A stretch of 45,218 bases of DNA from JBOGJI01 sp050747865 (GTDB lineage: Bacteria > Acidobacteriota > Thermoanaerobaculia > Multivoradales > JAHEKO01): assembly GCA_050747865.1 (NCBI GenBank), contig JBOGJI010000049.1:1-45218 (forward strand), given 5' to 3'. The notes beneath the pieces are model-generated. The model was not told the origin of the DNA. It saw nothing but the letters and a program-made list of their open reading frames with translations, and made no database searches. Below, one piece after another: positions 12,431 through 21,402 of the stretch; the first letter of the stretch is position 1, and every line of letters starts with the position of its first letter. The position numbers and the translations under genes are program-made.

Positions 12431-13162
12431 TCAGCCGGCGGAAGCCTGCGCCGCCGCCGCCGCCACGTCGCTCGAGTTGATGTCGAGCGTGATCATGAAG
12501 CCGTTGGTGCCCTTGAACTCGAACGGCTTGTCGCCGCCCCGGTAGGCCTCGATCTCGTTCTTCATCAGCACGAAACCGGCGTTGCGGGGAGCCCCCCAGT
12601 ATGCGAGATTGCCGATCACCGGCGGCTTGTCGCCCATGCCGGGAGAGTTGGCCAGCACGACTTCGGCGAGCTTGCCGTCGCCGAGACGGGCCGCGGCGCG
12701 GCCGCCTTGAGCCTGCCATGACATCTCGGCATCCTCGCCGACGGTGAACGACTTCCACTCCACCGGATAGAGGTGGGGCAAGACCGCGAGGACGCCCGTC
12801 CGCTGCGCCTCGCTGACTTGTGGATCGAAGTGCAGCACGGCCCAGTCCATGGTGCCGTCCCCGAACTCGGCCCCCAGGTCACCGGCGATCCAGAACTTGG
12901 CGCCCCCAAGGTCTGTCTTCCCGTGGTGGCCGCGGTTGACGTAGAAGGCGTTGTTGAAGCGGCAGAAGTGCTCGCCACCCCCGTGGGCGTGCTCCGCCGG
13001 CTCGGTGTTGAAGTAGCACTGGCAGAACATGGGGCAGGAGCAGGCCTCGATGATGGTGGTATTCATCGCCCAGTCCGCGGCCTCTCCGCCGGTGCCGGCG
13101 AGCAGAGCAGCGCCGCCGGCCAGCGCCACGGCGCAGGCGGCAAGAACGAGCTTCGTCTTCAT
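12431..13162 (-). CDS. DUF1326 domain secreted protein
   Basis: A 243-residue protein with a clear Sec signal peptide (about residues 1-28, ending GGEAA). It then shows the DUF1326 hallmark near the mature N-terminus: 'EACSCPMFCQCYF', a cluster of four cysteines that could bind metal or form disulfides. The rest is a beta-rich domain ('AKFWIAGDLGAEFGDGTMDWAVLHFD', split by the family loop, then 'VEWKSFTVGEDAEM'). The ATG at 13162 has AAGGAGG seven bases upstream. The family has no settled function. It is convergent with the kinase gene, with 12 bases between stops and no room for a classical terminator. Confidence 0.85.
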   Translation of the reverse strand: MKTKLVLAACAVALAGGAALLAGTGGEAADWAMNTTIIEACSCPMFCQCYFNTEPAEHAHGGGEHFCRFNNAFYVNRGHHGKTDLGGAKFWIAGDLGAEFGDGTMDWAVLHFDPQVSEAQRTGVLAVLPHLYPVEWKSFTVGEDAEMSWQAQGGRAAARLGDGKLAEVVLANSPGMGDKPPVIGNLAYWGAPRNAGFVLMKNEIEAYRGGDKPFEFKGTNGFMITLDINSSDVAAAAAQASAG

Positions 13163-13254
13163 GACTGTCCTCCTTTCAACAGATCCCTTACGTCGATGAA
13201 GACACCTTAGGGACAGCTCGAGGCTCACGGCAACCTGCATGTTCGTGCGGGTGG

Positions 13255-13456
13255 TATCCTTGACCGGTCCGCCTGGATCCCCGCGGGGACCGGGACGGAG
13301 GTGACCAGCCGGTTGCGTCGCCCGACTAGGCGGCGGGGCCCCGCGGGCCCGAGCTCTTCGAGACGGGCACCGCGCCACGGGTTCCGCCGGATGCGGGCTT
13401 GGCCGCCGCGCTGCTGGAGCCCTTCCGCCCCTCCCGGGTGGAAGGGTTCTTCGCTT
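13255..13456 (+). ncRNA. Structured leader or small RNA candidate upstream of panB
   Basis: This fills most of the 321-base gap between the DUF1326 gene and panB. An extended -10-like TGGTATCCT ends at 13260, although no good -35 is present. Downstream are several self-complementary blocks: CCGGTCC (13264-13270) with GGACCGG (13287-13293); CGCC with GGCG near 13320-13335; GGGCCC twice three bases apart near 13337-13351; and a final stem CCCTTCC (13420-13426) with GGAAGGG (13440-13446), followed by TTCTTCGCTT. The roughly 190-base length and terminal hairpin suggest a terminated leader controlling panBCD or an independent RNA. I do not recognise it as the known pan motif, 6S or SRP RNA. Confidence 0.35.
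13420..13456 (+). terminator. Terminator-like hairpin 28 bases before panB start
   Basis: A 7-base perfect stem (13420-13426 with 13440-13446) can be extended by CCC/GGG pairs inside the loop and is followed by a pyrimidine-rich tail TTCTTCGCTT. It lies between the leader and the panB Shine-Dalgarno, which is the position of an attenuator. Confidence 0.45.
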
Positions 13457-13483
13457 ATGGAGGATGGAGACGAGGAGGTCGAG

Positions 13484-14336
<853 letters not shown>

Positions 14337-14344
<8 letters not shown>

Positions 14345-15242
14345 CACCCTGCGGCGGCCGGCCGCCGCCGAGGCCGCGCCGCCCGCCATGAGGACCGTCG
14401 AAGGCGCCGACGAGTTGCGCGCCGCCGTTGCCGCATGGCGGCAGGCGGGCCAGCGGATCGGCTTCGTGCCGACCATGGGGGCCTTGCACGAGGGGCATCT
14501 GGACCTCGTCCGCCGTAGTCGCGAGCTCGCCGAACGAACGGTCGTTTCGATTTTCGTCAACCCGACGCAGTTCGGTCCCGGCGAAGACTTCGAGCGCTAT
14601 CCGCGCGACCCCGAGGCAGACGCCGCGCTGCTCGCCGGCGCGGGGGCCGATCTGCTCTTCCTGCCGCGGGTCGGCACGATCTATCCGCAAGGCGCCGTCA
14701 CCCGCGTGCGCCTCGACGGCCCCCCGGCGGCGGGCCTCGAGGCGGCCCACCGGTTGGGCCATTTCGAAGGCGTCGCCACGGTGGTCACCATCCTCCTCGA
14801 GCTGGTCCGCCCCGACCTCGCCGTCTTCGGCGAGAAAGACGCCCAGCAGCTCGCCGTCGTGCGGCGGCTGGTGCGCGACCTCCACCTGGCCGCGGAGATC
14901 GTGCCCCACCCCACCGTCCGGGAGCCGGACGGCCTGGCGATGTCGTCGCGCAACGCCTACCTGTCCCCGGAGGAGCGATCGGCGGCCACGGTCCTCCACC
15001 GGGCGCTCGCTGCCGCCCGCGAGTCGATCGCGCGGGGAGAACGGGAGGCCGACGCGATACGGCGGCGGATGCGCGAGACCCTCGACGCCGAGCCCCTGGC
15101 CCGGCTCGACTACGCCGAGATCGTCGACGCCGAGACCTTCGAGCCGCTGGAGCGCATCCGTGGACGCGTGGTCCTGCCACTCGCGGTCCACATCGGCAAG
15201 ACCCGGCTGATCGATAACATCCACCTGACAGTAGACGCCTGA
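14337..15242 (+). CDS. panC: Pantothenate synthetase (pantoate-beta-alanine ligase)
   Basis: Ligates pantoate to beta-alanine with ATP through a pantoyl-adenylate. The nucleotidyltransferase signatures are intact: '[18 protein letters not shown]' (HIGH-like motif), '[18 protein letters not shown]' (pantoate binding), '[14 protein letters not shown]' and 'DGLAMSSRN' (KMSKS-equivalent). At 301 residues it is slightly longer than usual; the first 17 are Ala/Pro-rich and not conserved, so the in-frame ATG at 14388 is a good alternative start. It overlaps panB by eight bases and lies 17 bases before panD. Confidence 0.95.
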
Positions 15243-15259
15243 ACCCCGCGAGGCACGCC

Positions 15260-15640
15260 ATGCGACGCACGCTCCTCAAATCCAAGATCCACCGCGCCAC
15301 GGTGACCGAGGCCGATCTCCACTACGAGGGCTCGATCTCCATCGACCGCGACCTCATGGACGCCGCGGACCTGAAGCGCTTCGAGAAGATCGAGATCTAC
15401 AACGTCACCAATGGTGAGCGCTTCGCCACCTACGTCATCCCGGCCGAGCGCGGCGGCGGCGACATCGTCATCAACGGCGCCGCCGCCCACAAGGCCTCCC
15501 CCGGCGACATCGTCATCCTCTGCTGCTACGCCGAATACGACGAGGAGGAGGTCGAGCGCCACCGCGCCCGCCTGGTCTACGTCGACGAGCGCAACTACAT
15601 CACCCGAACCATCCCCGAAGACCTCGCCCGCACCGCCTGA
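15260..15640 (+). CDS. panD: Aspartate 1-decarboxylase (pyruvoyl enzyme)
   Basis: Makes beta-alanine from aspartate, supplying the panC substrate. The 126-residue proenzyme has the self-cleavage site Gly24-Ser25 in 'YEGSISID', where Ser25 becomes the pyruvoyl group. The conserved Lys9, Arg54, Thr57 and Tyr58 of the active site are present ('NGERFATYV'), as is '[13 protein letters not shown]' for the C-terminal barrel. Length and residue numbering match the family exactly. It is last in the pan operon; GC content drops immediately after its stop. Confidence 0.95.
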   Translation: MRRTLLKSKIHRATVTEADLHYEGSISIDRDLMDAADLKRFEKIEIYNVTNGERFATYVIPAERGGGDIVINGAAAHKASPGDIVILCCYAEYDEEEVERHRARLVYVDERNYITRTIPEDLARTA

Positions 15641-15750
15641 GTCGATCTCGACGCTTCTTGAAATTCTAAAGGCAGGCTCCTGGATTTCAGTTTTGAGGCG
15701 ATGTGCCCGTGCGGACGGGTGGATCCGAGATCTCGATGAGATCTTGCACC

Positions 15751-15779
15751 TTGAAATTACAAACCGGAGCGTTCATAAT
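15751..15779 (+). promoter_or_regulatory. Sigma70 promoter for the DUF4143 ATPase gene
   Basis: TTGAAA (15751-15756) and CATAAT (15774-15779) with a 17-base spacer; the ATG follows 12 bases later at 15792. It lies in a markedly AT-richer stretch (15645-15790) than the rest of the window. Confidence 0.65.
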
Positions 15780-15791
15780 TCAAGGCGAATC

Positions 15792-16952
15792 ATGCTCGAA
15801 CGGTCGCGACATCTCACCGAGCTCGAGGCGCTCCTGCGCCAGTACCCGGTCGTCGCCCTCCTCGGTGCTCGACAGGTCGGCAAGACCACGCTCGCGGCTC
15901 AAGTGGCGCAGCGATTCGACGGGCCAGTCACTCGATTCGACCTGGAGCGGCCTCGCGACCTGGGCCTGCTCGAGGACGCCGAGCTCACTCTAGACCCGCT
16001 ACGTGGACTCGTCGTTCTCGATGAGGTCCAGCACCGCCCGGATCTCTTCCCTCTCTTGCGTGTTCTCGCGGACCGACCGCAACGCCCGGCACGCTTCCTC
16101 GTGCTGGGCAGCGCCTCACCTGAGTTGCTGCGGCAGGGCTCAGAGAGCCTCGCCGGCCGTATTGCCTTTCACGAGCTGCGCGGGTTCTCGCTCGGCGAGG
16201 TCGGCCCGGAGCACCTTGACCGGCTGTGGCTTCGTGGCGGATTCCCACTGTCCTACCTCGCCCCGAGCCATGCCACGAGCTTTCGCTGGCGCCAGGACTT
16301 CCTGCGCGCCTTCCTGGAACGCACGCTCCCCGAGTTTGGGGTTCAGACCCCAGCCCCCACGATGCGGCGCTTCTGGACCATGCTGGCCCACTATCACGCC
16401 CAGACGTGGAACGGCGCCGAGCTGGCACGAGCGCTGGGAGTCTCGCAGCCCACCGTCCGGCGGTACCTTGACCTCCTCACCGCCGCATTTGTTGTGCGCC
16501 AGCTCCCGCCGTGGCACGAAAACCTCTCGAAGCGACAAGTCAAGTCGCCCAAGGTATACATCGCCGATGCCGGACTGCTCCACGGCCTTCTCGATCTCGA
16601 GTTGCGTGAGCAGCTCTCGAGACACCCCAAAGTCGGAGCTTCCTGGGAGGGGTTCGTGATGGAGGAGATCATTGGCCGACTCCGAGCCCGCCCCGAGCAG
16701 TGCTACTTCTGGGCCACCCACACCGGAGCGGAGCTAGACCTCCTGGTGTACAGCCGCGGACGCCGGTTTGGATTCGAGTTCAAGCGCACTGTGGCGCCCC
16801 GACTGACGCCCTCGATGCGAATCGCGATGGAGGATCTGCGGCTCGACCACCTCGACGTCCTCCATGCCGGCGACCATACGTTCCCGATGGCCCAGAACAT
16901 CCGCGCCGTCGCCGCCCATCGGCTGCTGGAAGACATCGAGCCGCTCGACTGA
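15792..16952 (+). CDS. AAA_14/DUF4143 ATPase
   Basis: A 386-residue protein of the AAA_14 plus DUF4143 class. The P-loop 'GARQVGKTT' is at residues 25-33, Walker B is 'LVVLDEVQ' near residue 75, and the sensor is 'LVLGSASPELL'. The DUF4143 part contains a winged-helix-like 'LARALGVSQPTVRRYLDLL' and 'KSPKVYIADAGLL'. It ends in the nuclease-like fold signature 'GAELDLLV...FEFK', where the ExK-type residues are kept. The family is common as scattered accessory genes in bacteria and archaea; its molecular role is not settled. It has its own promoter, stands between panD and a truncated gene, and was probably acquired separately from its neighbours. Confidence 0.88.
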   Translation: MLERSRHLTELEALLRQYPVVALLGARQVGKTTLAAQVAQRFDGPVTRFDLERPRDLGLLEDAELTLDPLRGLVVLDEVQHRPDLFPLLRVLADRPQRPARFLVLGSASPELLRQGSESLAGRIAFHELRGFSLGEVGPEHLDRLWLRGGFPLSYLAPSHATSFRWRQDFLRAFLERTLPEFGVQTPAPTMRRFWTMLAHYHAQTWNGAELARALGVSQPTVRRYLDLLTAAFVVRQLPPWHENLSKRQVKSPKVYIADAGLLHGLLDLELREQLSRHPKVGASWEGFVMEEIIGRLRARPEQCYFWATHTGAELDLLVYSRGRRFGFEFKRTVAPRLTPSMRIAMEDLRLDHLDVLHAGDHTFPMAQNIRAVAAHRLLEDIEPLD

Positions 16953-17185
16953 ACCACCATGACGAGCAAGATCACCGCATAGGGGACCGTCAGCAGCACG
17001 AGGCCCGCCATCACGAGCGACGCACGCCACTGATCCAGTGCCTGCCCGCGCAGCGCCAGAGCTTCGGCGGAAGCTTCCGCCGCGGGCAGAAGGAAGGCCA
17101 GACAGAGCCGCTGGAAGAGCTGCGTCGCGAGGAACAGGCAGATGCATGTGGCCGCGATCCGGAGGTGCTTCGGAGTCATGCGCAT
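16953..17185 (-). pseudogene. 5' remnant of a two-TM membrane protein gene, cut at the DUF4143 gene end
   Basis: From ATG 17185 the minus strand reads about 77 residues of convincing membrane protein: a basic start, a first hydrophobic helix 'IAATCICLFLATQLF', an Ala/Glu-rich linker and a second helix 'VLLTVPYAVILLVMVV'. That helix ends exactly where the opposite-strand DUF4143 stop codon lies. Beyond this point the open frame (to 16703) continues only as Ser/Arg-rich antisense of the ATPase, which has no protein-like character. The natural reading is that the ATPase segment inserted here or the locus was rearranged, removing the 3' half. It might still be translated as a chimeric 160-residue product. 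Confidence 0.45.
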
Positions 17186-17368
17186 CTGATGTCTTCGTTG
17201 CGACGTGGACGACAGCGAGTCCGTGGTCGTCGCGCGCCTGTATGCCTGCGTGGTCGTACGCATGCCCCTCGCGGAGGTTTCCCACTGCCGCCAGAAGAGC
17301 TCGACGGCACGCGGACAAGACGTACGGCGCGAGGCCGAACCGGATTGCGGTTCCGTAGATAATGGTGC
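17186..17368. other. Non-coding spacer upstream of the HrpK-like gene
   Basis: Together with the remnant this completes a 416-base stretch without an intact gene. I see no RNA gene or repeat here. The only signal is a -10-like GATAAT at 17358-17363, five bases before the ATG at 17369, again pointing to a leaderless start. Confidence 0.4.
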
Positions 17369-19681
17369 ATGATTCGATCTACTGCGGGCCGGCGGGCGCC
17401 GGCTGAAGGACGCGGGGGAGACATCACCGTGGCATGGGTCGAAGGAACACAGGGCAGCGTAGGCGGCGTCACGGCGCAGAGCGAGCCCGAGCCGACGCCG
17501 CAGCCGCCGTCGACCACGCCCGCGCCGCAAGAGCCGGATCCCGGATCCGGCAGCGCACGCGAGACCGCGCAGGCGCAGGCGGTGCGGCACTCCTTCGAGG
17601 AGCGGCAGCGCGCCCTCGGCATCCTCGATCGGGACTTCCTGATCTTCGACACCGCCGGCGGCCGGCCGCAGGACGGCCTGGTGAGCCGCGAGGGCCTGAG
17701 CGCGGTCGCCGATGGCTCCGGGTACACCGCCGAGCAGCGGGAGGCCGCGCGGGTCCTCCTCGAGGACGCGGCGCTCTTCGAGCAGCTCGACATCGGATGG
17801 TCGGGCGCCGTCGACGACGGGCTGGTCGGGCAACAGGCGGTCGAGAATTTCCTGCAGGCGGAGAGCGCTCCCACCGGCGACGAGGCCGTGACCCTGGTCG
17901 TCGACGACTTCGACGCCGTCGACACCGCCGCCCAGCGCCGCGACGGCGACACGGACGCCGAAACCGACAACCGGGTCTCGCAGGAGGATCTGCGGGCCAC
18001 GGCCGAGGACCCGAACGCCGACCCGCGGCTCCGGGCGGCCGCCCAGTATCTGCTCGACAATCCGACCCTGCTGCAGCTCGTCGATACCGGCAACGACGGA
18101 CGCGGCCCGTGGGCGGCCGACGACAGGATCACGCGGCAGGACCTCGCGGCCTTTCTCGAGACCAACGCCCACCTACGCAACCTCGTGGGCTACGAGGATC
18201 GGCTCGACACGGCGGCCAAGGGAGGCGACCCTGACGGCTACGTGTCGTCCGGGGATCTCGCCGCGGCGGCCGATGATACGGCGCTGCCGCAGGAGGTGCG
18301 GGACGCCGCCCGTTACCTGCTCGAACACGACGCGGCGCGCAACAGCGTGCTCTATCCGCGAGGGCCGTACTCCGGAGGCTTCGACTTCCAGCACCTCCTC
18401 GCCGCCCGCCTGATCAACGGCCAGGCCTACGCGCACGACCCGGCGGCGGCGGCCGAGTTCGTCAATCAGCTGCCGGTCGCCGACAACGGCGAAGAGGGCA
18501 TGCCGATCACTCTCACCAGCGACGACGGGTTCAAGGCCCTCGCGAACGCCGCCCTGCGCCACGCCGCCGGCGACCTGACCGAGACGCAGTCGATCATCGC
18601 CCACCTGCCGGAGACCGAGTCGGCGCTGCGCAACGAGATGATCACGGCCTATTACGACCTGCTGGCACAGCGCGCCGACGCGATCTTCGCCGGAGCCGCC
18701 GGGGCGGCCCCCGGCGACCCGACGTCGGCCGGCCACCCCGGCGTCAACTGGCTGATGTTCGCGCCCTGGGCCTCGAACGGCGTGCACGACGTGATCACGG
18801 GTGACTTCACGGTGTTCGGGCTCATCCACCCGAGCATGGGCGCCCGCCAGGGTGCGGCGGACGGCAACCAGTGGATCTTCAACGACATCACCTCGCGTTT
18901 CGCCGCCTTCGTGGAGCTCTACGAGTCGAACGGCGGGAGCCCCTCGACCGAGCAGCTCGAGACCTTCTTCCAGGACAACTTCGGGGACGGCGACCTGCAG
19001 ATCCGCACGGGCTTCCAGGCCTATGTCGCGGCCTTGAACGAGCCCGACCCAGCGCGCCGCCAGCAGCTCATGTTCCAGGCGAACACCCTGGTGGCGATCC
19101 ACGAGCAGGCGGGCGCCGACCCCTACCTATCCAAGGTGGCGACCGGACCCGACACGCTGGCCACCGAGTTCATCGACGTACAGATGGGCCGGTTCAAGAT
19201 CGAGGTCAACCACGACCTCGATCCGATGGCGAACGACGCCAACCTGGTGGACGAAGCGCCGATCCTGAGCCTCGATCCGATCCTTCTCGGTGACAGCGAT
19301 CTCTCCGGCAATGGCGTGACCTTCCGCACGGGCTCCACTTCGACGACCGGCGTCGTGGACCTCCCCGCGATCAGCGGCTGGGAGGGCGACTTCGAGCTGT
19401 CGACCCAGGAGTGGTGGCGGCAGGAGGGCCAAGGGACGGAGTACATCTACACCGGTCCTTACAGCCCGCCGGCCGCGCTGCCGGTCGAGATCGACCCCGA
19501 TGTATCCTTCGACGGTTCAGGGGCCGACAGCTGGCCCGACTATGAGGACCGCATGTGGACCATCCACCGCCTCTTCGAGCAGCTCCACACGGAGCGGTCG
19601 CTGTACGAAACCGATCCGATGATCGGAAACCTCGAGCTCAACTGGCTCGATGATTCGATCCAAGGTGCGGTCGTACGGTGA
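17369..19681 (+). CDS. Large protein with EF-hand-like repeats (type III effector HrpK-like arrangement), unknown function
   Basis: A 770-residue protein without signal peptide or clear membrane helices. Residues 35-65 are a Pro/Thr/Glu-rich linker. Residues 85-330 contain a repeat of about 90 residues in three copies. Each reads roughly 'D..DTA...DG.VS.EDL', a helix 'RxAAxYLL', then an Asp-rich turn and 'QDL..FL'. Five Asp-rich loops (near residues 94, 141, 185, 239 and 280) resemble calcium-binding EF-hands. This organisation recalls proteins annotated as HrpK-domain type III effectors, but no type III genes are in the window. The C-terminal 430 residues include 'GVNWLMFAPWASNGVHDVI', which I do not recognise. 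The start could be ATG 17369 or GTG 17429. A lipoprotein gene overlaps its end by 32 bases. Confidence 0.75.
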   Translation: MIRSTAGRRAPAEGRGGDITVAWVEGTQGSVGGVTAQSEPEPTPQPPSTTPAPQEPDPGSGSARETAQAQAVRHSFEERQRALGILDRDFLIFDTAGGRPQDGLVSREGLSAVADGSGYTAEQREAARVLLEDAALFEQLDIGWSGAVDDGLVGQQAVENFLQAESAPTGDEAVTLVVDDFDAVDTAAQRRDGDTDAETDNRVSQEDLRATAEDPNADPRLRAAAQYLLDNPTLLQLVDTGNDGRGPWAADDRITRQDLAAFLETNAHLRNLVGYEDRLDTAAKGGDPDGYVSSGDLAAAADDTALPQEVRDAARYLLEHDAARNSVLYPRGPYSGGFDFQHLLAARLINGQAYAHDPAAAAEFVNQLPVADNGEEGMPITLTSDDGFKALANAALRHAAGDLTETQSIIAHLPETESALRNEMITAYYDLLAQRADAIFAGAAGAAPGDPTSAGHPGVNWLMFAPWASNGVHDVITGDFTVFGLIHPSMGARQGAADGNQWIFNDITSRFAAFVELYESNGGSPSTEQLETFFQDNFGDGDLQIRTGFQAYVAALNEPDPARRQQLMFQANTLVAIHEQAGADPYLSKVATGPDTLATEFIDVQMGRFKIEVNHDLDPMANDANLVDEAPILSLDPILLGDSDLSGNGVTFRTGSTSTTGVVDLPAISGWEGDFELSTQEWWRQEGQGTEYIYTGPYSPPAALPVEIDPDVSFDGSGADSWPDYEDRMWTIHRLFEQLHTERSLYETDPMIGNLELNWLDDSIQGAVVR

Positions 19682-20201
19682 TCGGCTGGAATTGCCCTAC
19701 CTCGGCACCTCCTCCCGCCGGCTGGCCACAGTCGGCCTCGGCATCGCGCTGATGGTCGCCTGCGTCACCGATCCCAGGCTACCGGGGGAACTGCGCCGAC
19801 GCGTCGACGAAATCTGGCGGTTCGGCGGCGTAGATCCTGGCGATGTGCAGGTCTTCGGCTACGCCCCATGGATTCGACCGCGCTCCCCCAGATGCGCCGA
19901 TCTCCCAGAGGAGGACCGTTGGTGGGCGAACCAGGCTTCGAAGCTGCCGTCAGACAAGATCGCGGGAGCCACCCTCCTTGCCAACTGGGAGCGAGAACTC
20001 CGCCATCAAGGCTACGAGCTGCGCCGCTTCCGCTCCACCGCCTCCGAGGGTCGCATCTTGGTCGCCGTGCACGCTGACGACGGGGTCTACATGGAGGCGT
20101 TCGTGGAGACCGACGGGAACACGACGCTTGATGTCATGATGGGCCCCTGCGCCACACGCCAGATCTCCGAGCCCGATCCACCCTACATCCCCGAGGCGTG
20201 A
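19650..20201 (+). CDS. Putative lipoprotein, 183 aa, overlapping partner of the EF-hand-repeat protein
   Basis: The ATG at 19650 lies within the end of the previous gene in a different frame. After a long polar leader comes a twin-arginine/basic then hydrophobic segment 'SRRLATVGLGIALMVACV' with a lipobox-like LMVAC near residue 38; an alternative internal start would give a shorter signal peptide. The mature part (about 145 residues) has 'WANWERELRHQGYEL'-type helices and 'ILVAVHADDGVYMEAFVETDG' strands (split by a turn), a small alpha/beta fold. No family recognised. The overlap with a large possible effector is the arrangement of an effector and its membrane-anchored immunity or partner protein; that is inference only. 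Confidence 0.65.
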   Translation: MIRSKVRSYGDRLELPYLGTSSRRLATVGLGIALMVACVTDPRLPGELRRRVDEIWRFGGVDPGDVQVFGYAPWIRPRSPRCADLPEEDRWWANQASKLPSDKIAGATLLANWERELRHQGYELRRFRSTASEGRILVAVHADDGVYMEAFVETDGNTTLDVMMGPCATRQISEPDPPYIPEA

Positions 20202-20364
20202 CCTCAACCGCCTTCGGCTGCGTGCCGCCACCCGTCAGGCGGTGCTGGCGATGCGCATAGCGTCCCGGCGCTTGATCCAGCATGGTCGAGCGACTTGCAG
20301 GTCTTGGCCGCAGCAGAGCTCTTTGGGCTCGCTGGACCCGAGGCCGCGATAACATGAGGGTGGC

Positions 20365-21171
20365 ATGACGACTACGGTGGACACGGCGGAACGGGTCGGC
20401 GTCGAGCCGCTTGCGATCGGCGACCGGACGTTCACCTCGCGGCTCATCCTCGGCACCGGCAAGTACACCGACGCCGAGACCATGCTCGCCGCCTTCGCGG
20501 CCTCGGGCGCCGAGATCGTGACCGTGGCGCTGCGGCGAGTGCCGCTCGACGAGATCGGCAAGGGCTCACTGATCGACCAGATCGAGCAGGAGAAGTACCT
20601 GCTGCTCCCCAACACCGCGGGTTGCTACACCGCCGACGAGGCGGTCCGCACGGCTCGCCTGGCGCGCGAGCTGGGCGGCTGGACATGGGTGAAGCTCGAG
20701 GTGATCGGCGACGAAAAGACGCTCTTCCCCGACAACGTGGAGCTCCTGCGCGCCACCGAGACGCTGGTGGCCGAGGGCTTCACCGTGCTGCCGTACACCA
20801 ACGACGACCCCGTGGTATGCAAGAAGCTGGCGCAGGTCGGCGCCGCCGCCGTAATGCCGCTGGGGGCGCCGATCGGCTCCGGGATGGGCATCCGCAACCC
20901 CGCCAACATTCGCATCATCGTCGAGCAGGCGCAGGTCCCGGTGATCGTCGACGCCGGCGTCGGCACCGCCTCCGACGCCGCCATCGCCATGGAGCTTGGC
21001 GCCGACGGCGTGCTCATGAACACCGGTGTGGCGCAGGCCGAAGACCCGGTGCGCATGGCCCGGGCGATGCGATTGGCGATCGAGGCGGGCTGGCTCGCCG
21101 CCCACGCCGGTCGCATCCCCAGGAAGCTCTACGCCACCGCGTCCTCGCCCACAGAAGGCCTGATCGACTGA
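20365..21171 (+). CDS. thiG: Thiazole synthase ThiG
   Basis: Builds the thiazole phosphate of thiamine from deoxyxylulose phosphate, dehydroglycine and ThiS thiocarboxylate. The 268-residue TIM barrel shows '[12 protein letters not shown]', 'EIVTVALRR', '[14 protein letters not shown]', 'WVKLEVIGD' (with the Schiff-base Lys), '[14 protein letters not shown]', '[14 protein letters not shown]' and '[10 protein letters not shown]', all as in the family. ATG 20365 lies nine bases after GAGGGTG. No thiS, thiO/thiH, thiE or thiF is nearby, and no TPP riboswitch is visible in the 163-base upstream gap, so its partners must be elsewhere in the genome. Confidence 0.95.
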   Translation: MTTTVDTAERVGVEPLAIGDRTFTSRLILGTGKYTDAETMLAAFAASGAEIVTVALRRVPLDEIGKGSLIDQIEQEKYLLLPNTAGCYTADEAVRTARLARELGGWTWVKLEVIGDEKTLFPDNVELLRATETLVAEGFTVLPYTNDDPVVCKKLAQVGAAAVMPLGAPIGSGMGIRNPANIRIIVEQAQVPVIVDAGVGTASDAAIAMELGADGVLMNTGVAQAEDPVRMARAMRLAIEAGWLAAHAGRIPRKLYATASSPTEGLID

Positions 21172-21199
21172 CGCGGCCGCCCAGCCACACCCCTGAAGC

Positions 21200-21219
21200 G
21201 GCCGGCCTCCGTGCCGGCC
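21200..21219 (+). terminator. GC-rich hairpin after thiG
   Basis: GGCCGGC (21200-21206) pairs with GCCGGCC (21213-21219) around a six-base loop, 29 bases after the thiG stop. There is no U-tract, so it is a possible transcript end or processing block rather than a classical terminator. Confidence 0.35.
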
Positions 21220-21275
21220 GGCGCCATCGGATATCCCCGGGATACGCACATCAACCGGCAGAGGGCACAAGGGTG

Positions 21276-21305
21276 TTGTGTTCTGCCACCAATCTGTGGT
21301 ACCCT
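21276..21305 (+). promoter_or_regulatory. Possible promoter of the first Tad block
   Basis: TTGTGT (21276-21281) and TACCCT (21300-21305) are 18 bases apart, about 97 bases before the first TadE-like start. Match to consensus is modest. Confidence 0.3.
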
Positions 21306-21402
21306 GGCAATCGCTATTTGTTTTTCTGTCCTGATCGTGGAGGGAGTTCGTTCTCGGGTGGCGACACGCGCGCAAGCGGCGACCGCGAGGAGGGACCGAC
21401 CG

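Noticed and set aside
13301..13483. N-terminal extension of panB from upstream starts
   Set aside because: The extension is Arg/Pro/Gly-rich, spans the hairpins and has no Shine-Dalgarno, while ATG 13484 has AGGAGG.
16703..17185. Full 160-residue minus-strand membrane protein
   Set aside because: Only the first 77 or so residues look like protein; the rest is antisense of the DUF4143 C-terminus, so it is recorded as a remnant.
17369..18330. Calmodulin-like calcium sensor
   Set aside because: The Asp-rich loops vary in length and do not fit the 12-residue EF-hand consensus; only EF-hand-like is justified.
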